From: Setoptus koraiensis
Lineage: Eukaryota > Arthropoda
DNA length: 64,000 nt
Assembly: GCA_048013815.1 (NCBI GenBank)
Contig: CM106585.1
Coordinates: forward strand, 21,452,001 to 21,516,000
Reading direction: 5' to 3'
The notes below the pieces were generated by a model. That model saw only the letters and a program-made list of their open reading frames with translations, did no database searches and was not told the DNA's origin. A program made the translations under genes and the position numbers. Below are positions 60,158-64,000 of this stretch, one piece after another (the first letter of the stretch is position 1; each line of letters begins with the position of its first letter).

Positions 60158-60922
60158 CTAAAGCCAGCGCGGATCGCCAAATCTATCCTTTACCTTTTTG
60201 GCTTCTTTTAGCATCTCTCTTGACCTCTTCGAATCGAAGCGTGGAATTTTCAAATCTTCCTCGGGATTAAATTCCTTTCTCTCGGGTCTATGATGACTTC
60301 GACTTGATTCATTATTATGGGAAGAAGACGAAGATTTATTGTTATTGTGATGGTTATCATTACTACTGCTGCCCGAAGCGGCCCTCTTCGATGACATCCT
60401 CTTCTCGTGCCTCATTCGCTGATGGATTTCCATCAAACTGGGACCTCTATCCTCTATAAAATGGTGTTCTTTCTCCTCGATGGGTCTCGTTTCTATCACA
60501 GGTTTCTTCTCATTCCTTTTGCCACCCTCTCTTTTTAACTTTCTTTGAAGATCTCTCTCCGAAACATGCTCAAGACTGAGCTCCAGGCGTTCATTCATTC
60601 CGGCCATCCAGTCGTGACGAGCATCCTTGACTAATGAATTTTTATCATTTGATTCATTGTCTTCTTGATGTGGCCCTTCCTCATGGTCGTCCTGACAATA
60701 TTGTGGAAAATCCTCAGGCATAGTGGGGCCTATAACTCGTTTTGCTGATGCGCTGGCAGTCTCTCTTGATTCATCATTATTGTGTTTTTTGGAGCCTGAT
60801 GATGATCTATCTTTTCCAGATCCTCGTGACTCCACAATTTTGGCTGGAGTTTGGTTTGTCTGGGGCGGCAATGCCGGGCCGTAGTATTCTTCGTCGCTCG
60901 AGTCGGACATGATGTTGAGCAC
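60158..60922 (-). CDS. GPALPP1: GPALPP motifs-containing protein 1 (DUF3752)
   Basis: One exon, 254 aa from the first ATG (60922) or 250 from the second (60910); the second, MSDSSDEEYYGPALPP, puts the hallmark GPALPP motif close to the start as in relatives and may be the true one. A second motif variant, IGPTMPEDF, lies at about 64-72. The C-terminal DUF3752 part (about 105-254) includes RHDWMAGMNER, GPSLMEIHQRMR and FNPEEDLKIPRFDSKRSREML followed by KKVKDRFGDPRWL. The middle is disordered and rich in S, N, H, E and R. The family is widespread in eukaryotes, probably nuclear; its exact role is not settled. The poly-Ser/Asn/His stretch (about 185-215) is an expansion. Confidence 0.92.
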   Translation of the reverse strand: MLNIMSDSSDEEYYGPALPPQTNQTPAKIVESRGSGKDRSSSGSKKHNNDESRETASASAKRVIGPTMPEDFPQYCQDDHEEGPHQEDNESNDKNSLVKDARHDWMAGMNERLELSLEHVSERDLQRKLKREGGKRNEKKPVIETRPIEEKEHHFIEDRGPSLMEIHQRMRHEKRMSSKRAASGSSSNDNHHNNNKSSSSSHNNESSRSHHRPERKEFNPEEDLKIPRFDSKRSREMLKEAKKVKDRFGDPRWL

Positions 60923-61760
60923 TCAGGTATTGTTATTGAATTCCTAGAATCGCTTGTTGGTTTGATGATTTGTAAATCAAAGGGGGTGTTGAATTTTTGG
61001 GCTAGAATTTCAAACTGCTGTTAGAGTTGTGATTCTTTTTTTGTCCGACAGGGCTCCCCCGGGTGACTCCCCCGGCCGGCCCGACATCCGCCCGAAACGC
61101 CCCCTTCACCGCGAAAAACGTGGTTTTGCGTTTTTTTCCTGACTCCCCTGTCTTGTGCATCGAACCCACTTCTGTTGCACATCGGCACTATCACGAGAAA
61201 AAAATAAAAAGAAAAAAAATCAAAAAAGCGTGTAGAAGAATCCCAAAATGTGGTTCAGAATATGCTGGATCGCGGAAAACCGCGGAAAACACCGCGGTAG
61301 AAATACCCTATAGGTTTTCATTCCGTGGCCTTTCGGCGCCCCTTCTACCGCGGAACTCGCGGAGGGCTGCGGAATATATACTGCGGCAAATATATACTGA
61401 TTCAGCGGGTGTTGTAGCGATTGGTGCCCCAGTCAGATTTCAATGAAACTTCACACACGTGGCGCGCAGGGCCCACAAATGATAATCTCGGTGGTCCGGA
61501 AGTGTGGAAACTTCCGGTCCCGGTATGACGCGAAAATTGAGATACGGACTTGAAACTCTCTGTACATTTAGATCAAAGCATGCAGAGCTTGATACAGCGA
61601 ATTCCGAGTCTGAACAACTTCCGCTTCACGAGATATTTGGTGGGAACAGCTGCGCGGCCAAAAACGTGAGCTAGCAGGCCCGTACTGTTCAACACAAGTA
61701 ATACTGATCAAATCAGTATTTCGAGCGCTTAATTAGCGCTTAATTTTAATTAAGTAGCTA
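60923..61760. other. GC-rich repeat-like spacer right of GPALPP1
   Basis: GPALPP1 promoter side, then from about 61050 a GC-rich stretch (GGGCTCCCCCGGGTGACTCC) followed by CGCGGAAAAC repeats (61270-61300) and sequence without recognised coding content. It looks like part of a dispersed repeat, but no ends or family can be defined from one copy. Confidence 0.4.
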
Positions 61761-61796
61761 CTGGGGTAGTGATGATGGATACGTTTATTCACGTGA

Positions 61797-61960
61797 CTAT
61801 GTAATCCTATGGAGGTTTGACTTAGTCAAATTTGTGAGAATCCTGCTAGACATTACACATGTATTCCTATCTAGATTCGACTTGGTCTATTATCGCTTCA
61901 CTCGGAAATATTTCGTATGCAATCCTATGGAGATTTGACTAGGTCACATTTGTGCGGAGT
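61797..61960. repeat. 60-bp tandem repeat, three units
   Basis: ATGTAATCCTATGGAGGTTT (61799), ATGTATTCCTATCTAGATTC (61859) and ATGCAATCCTATGGAGATTT (61917) begin successive diverged units about 60 bases apart. Confidence 0.8.
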
Positions 61961-61969
61961 TCGGTGGTG

Positions 61970-62262
61970 ACAAATCGAAATTCGAAAATTGAAAATTTGA
62001 ATTCCTTATGATAGTTTCATCTGCTCGTTCGATGTTCGATGATCAGAGTTCGATGTTCGATGGTCACAATTCGAACTTCGAAATTCGAAAACTGAAAATT
62101 CGAATTTCTGATAAGAGTTTCAGCTGCATTGTCAGAGTTCCGTGGTCAGAGTTCCGTGGTCAGAGTTCGGTGGTAACATTTCGAACTTCGAAATTCGAAA
62201 TTGAAAATTCGGATTTCTGATAAGAGTTACAGCTGCTCGTTCGATGTTCGATGGTCAGAGTT
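61970..62262. repeat. About 105-bp tandem repeat, three units
   Basis: Units carry TTCGAACTTCGAAATTCGAA, GAAAATTCG, CTGATAAGAGTT(T/A)CAGCTGC and sub-repeats TCAGAGTTCG(A/G)TG. The last unit ends where the copia-type LTR begins. Confidence 0.85.
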
Positions 62263-62445
62263 TGTTGAAATATACAAAAGCACACACTTGTCATGCGTAG
62301 TGTTGTATATACACATACTGTAGTCTCATATATATAAATACATGTAATCGATTAAACAACAGTTTAATCTACATCATGATATCAATAAAGTAGTATCCAT
62401 ATATAACCTAAGTTAAAAGCTAGCCTATTTTACTATAGGTTAACA
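62263..62445 (+). mobile_element. Putative 5' LTR of the copia-type element
   Basis: Begins TGTTGAAATATACAAAAG, the usual start for this family, and possibly ends GGTTAACA near 62445. It contains a TATATATAAATA box near 62320 and CAATAAAG near 62383. The right boundary is uncertain because the 3' LTR is outside the window. Confidence 0.55.
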
Positions 62446-64000
62446 GCCAAAGTTCGAATAGACAAAACAGTGTTATATATATAATAAGTTAAGAATATGG
62501 CAAACCCCGTGCAACCGGCAGCAACCGAACCCAAACAGCTTGTGAAACTACAGCAAGAAAGTTCACCCAAAGTTTCAACAGAAGGTCCCATAAGTATACC
62601 AAAGTATGATGGTTCGGAATTCATCGTATGGAAAATACAGATGCAATCGGTCTTGGAAAGCAGAGGACTGCAAAACGTATTAAAAGGGACAGGCACAAAA
62701 GACGAAGATAGCTTAGTAAAATCTGCTTTACTAATGGGACTAGATGCGAAGAGTGTCAAGCTAGTCATGAACTGCAAAAGTGCAAAGGAGATTTGGGACA
62801 AACTTAACGAGACATTTGAGTACAAATCAGCGAAAAGCAAAGTAATGCTACAGCGTGAGTTTTATGCGCTGAAACTAGCACCAGGAGAACGCATGAGGGA
62901 TTATTTAACAAGAGCAGAATGTGTTAAGAGCAAACTAGAAGATGTCGGGGTGGTCATTGATGACTTTACATTGATGGGCAAAGTACTAGAGGGCTTGCCA
63001 GAAGAATATGACAATTTCCAATCGTCGTGGTTGAGTGTTGATGAAGAAAAACAAAATATGAGTCTTCTAACTACAAGATTATGTTCCGAAGAAGAAATTA
63101 GATCAAAGAACAAAAGAGGTGAATCTACAGCGTTATTTGCCAGAGGTTTCAGAGGCAAATCTAATAACTACAGGAGACCATATCAGAACGACCAAGTGAG
63201 AGCTAATACAAGTGAAGAAGATAGAAACAAGAACAATTGTTTTAATTGTCACCAAGCCGGGCATTATAGCAGAAACTGTCCACAAAGAAGAGAGACTCCT
63301 CCAAGAAGAGGTGAAAGTAATTTTAACAGAGGTGGACCTAGAAGGGGTCGCGGTAGACGACCTGACCAGAGAATAAATAATGAGGCACCAAGAAGAAATG
63401 AACCATCTGACAGTGATGCAGCCATTGCGATAATGGCAGACACCAATATTGAAGCATCAGCTAACGAAGATCAAGATGAACAAATTTGGGTGCTTGATTC
63501 AGGAGCAACTGAACACATGGCGAAAGACATGTCCAAAATGTACAATTTTAGAAAACTTGAAGAATGTAGACCAGTCTTCTTTGGCAACAACAATACTGGA
63601 AGAGGTCTAGGCTACGGTGATATGTATGTCAGTTCAATAGTAGATAACAAAGAGCGTCGAATCATCTTGAGAGATGTCTTATACGTACCGAATATAAGAA
63701 ACAATCTGTTATCTGTAACAGCGGCTGCAGATCAGGGGTGCATCAGTGCAATGAACAAAGACAAAGCGATTCTTTATGACCCAAACGGGAGAGTCATTTT
63801 AGAGGCGAAGAGATTCGGAAATCTCTATAAAACAAGGCTTCATATAGTTGAAGGAAGCGAGGCGAACGTAGCCGAAACAGATGGTGATGACAATCTACAG
63901 ATATGGCACGAGCGATTGGCTCATATTAGTAAAAACACAATAGTCAACATGGCTAGAAACTGTTGTGTTAGCGGCCTCAAAGGAATTTATCAACCAAATA
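62263..64000 (+). mobile_element. Ty1/copia LTR retrotransposon, 5' part, cut by window edge
   Basis: After the leader, a single gag-pol frame starts at 62497 (MANPVQPAATEPKQ) and is open to the window end. In order: copia-type gag (YDGSEFIVWKIQMQ, EIWDKL), zinc knuckle CFNCHQAGHYSRNC (about 63238), aspartic protease WVLDSGATEHM (about 63487) and the GAG-pre-integrase segment LQIWHERLAHIS (about 63895). Integrase core, reverse transcriptase and RNase H would lie to the right. It looks whole over the visible 1.7 kb, which suggests a young insertion; LTR comparison would be needed to date it. It abuts the 105-bp tandem array. Confidence 0.93.

Noticed and set aside
1-64000. tRNA and rRNA genes
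   Set aside because: Looked for A/B-box and rRNA-like stretches by eye; none convincing. A covariance-model scan would be decisive.

Overview
The window is animal nuclear DNA: spliced genes with GT-AG introns, AATAAA-type poly(A) signals, and metazoan genes (a KSR-like pseudokinase, Cbl, RRP41, heparan sulfate 3-O-sulfotransferase, acyl-CoA-binding protein, an LMX1-type LIM-homeobox gene, SLC38A10, GPALPP1). Genes are intron-poor (Cbl, RRP41, SLC38A10 and GPALPP1 each lie in one exon) and some proteins carry long Q/N/D/S runs. This fits an arthropod, perhaps a mite, but the species cannot be fixed from the sequence alone.

Layout. 1-20,100 is the gene-bearing left part: KSR-like pseudokinase (1,811-5,959, +, three exons), a gene-free AT-rich spacer, RRP41 (9,993-10,712, +), Cbl (11,085-12,386, +), HS 3-O-sulfotransferase (13,879-15,279, + with a tiny first coding exon), a three-exon acyl-CoA-binding protein (16,069-16,682, -) and an unrecognised secreted 434-aa protein (18,763-20,067, +). 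A decayed, inverted 3' fragment of the sulfotransferase lies at 20,160-20,360.

21,470-56,491 is dominated by a long GC-rich, apparently non-coding repeat block present in two direct copies of about 12 kb: block A (21,470-33,749, completed by the tail of block B) and block C (44,065-56,101, with a further partial unit to 56,491). Block B (34,250-38,102) repeats the last 3.7 kb of A almost exactly and is separated from it by exactly 500 Ns, so it is probably an unmerged overlap or second haplotype rather than a true third copy. Between the two blocks sits one gene, the LMX1-type homeobox gene (39,097-43,637, -), whose single visible intron holds a 0.5-kb foldback element. The copies differ by indels, minisatellite length changes, a patch resembling gene conversion, and an 8-bp hairpin loop that is inverted between A/C and B.

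56,492-64,000 is ordinary again: the exon(s) of a cysteine-rich secreted-type gene (-) whose next intron runs into block C, SLC38A10 (-), GPALPP1 (-), two short tandem-repeat arrays, and the 5' part of a Ty1/copia-type LTR retrotransposon that runs off the right edge and looks whole as far as it can be seen.

There is no operon-like organisation. Several genes relate to receptor tyrosine kinase/Ras signalling (KSR-like, Cbl), but nothing in the sequence shows that their proximity is functional. The most unusual items are the degenerate KSR-like kinase with a ~230-residue insertion in its N-lobe, the long repeats that bracket LMX1, and the palindrome loop inversion within them.
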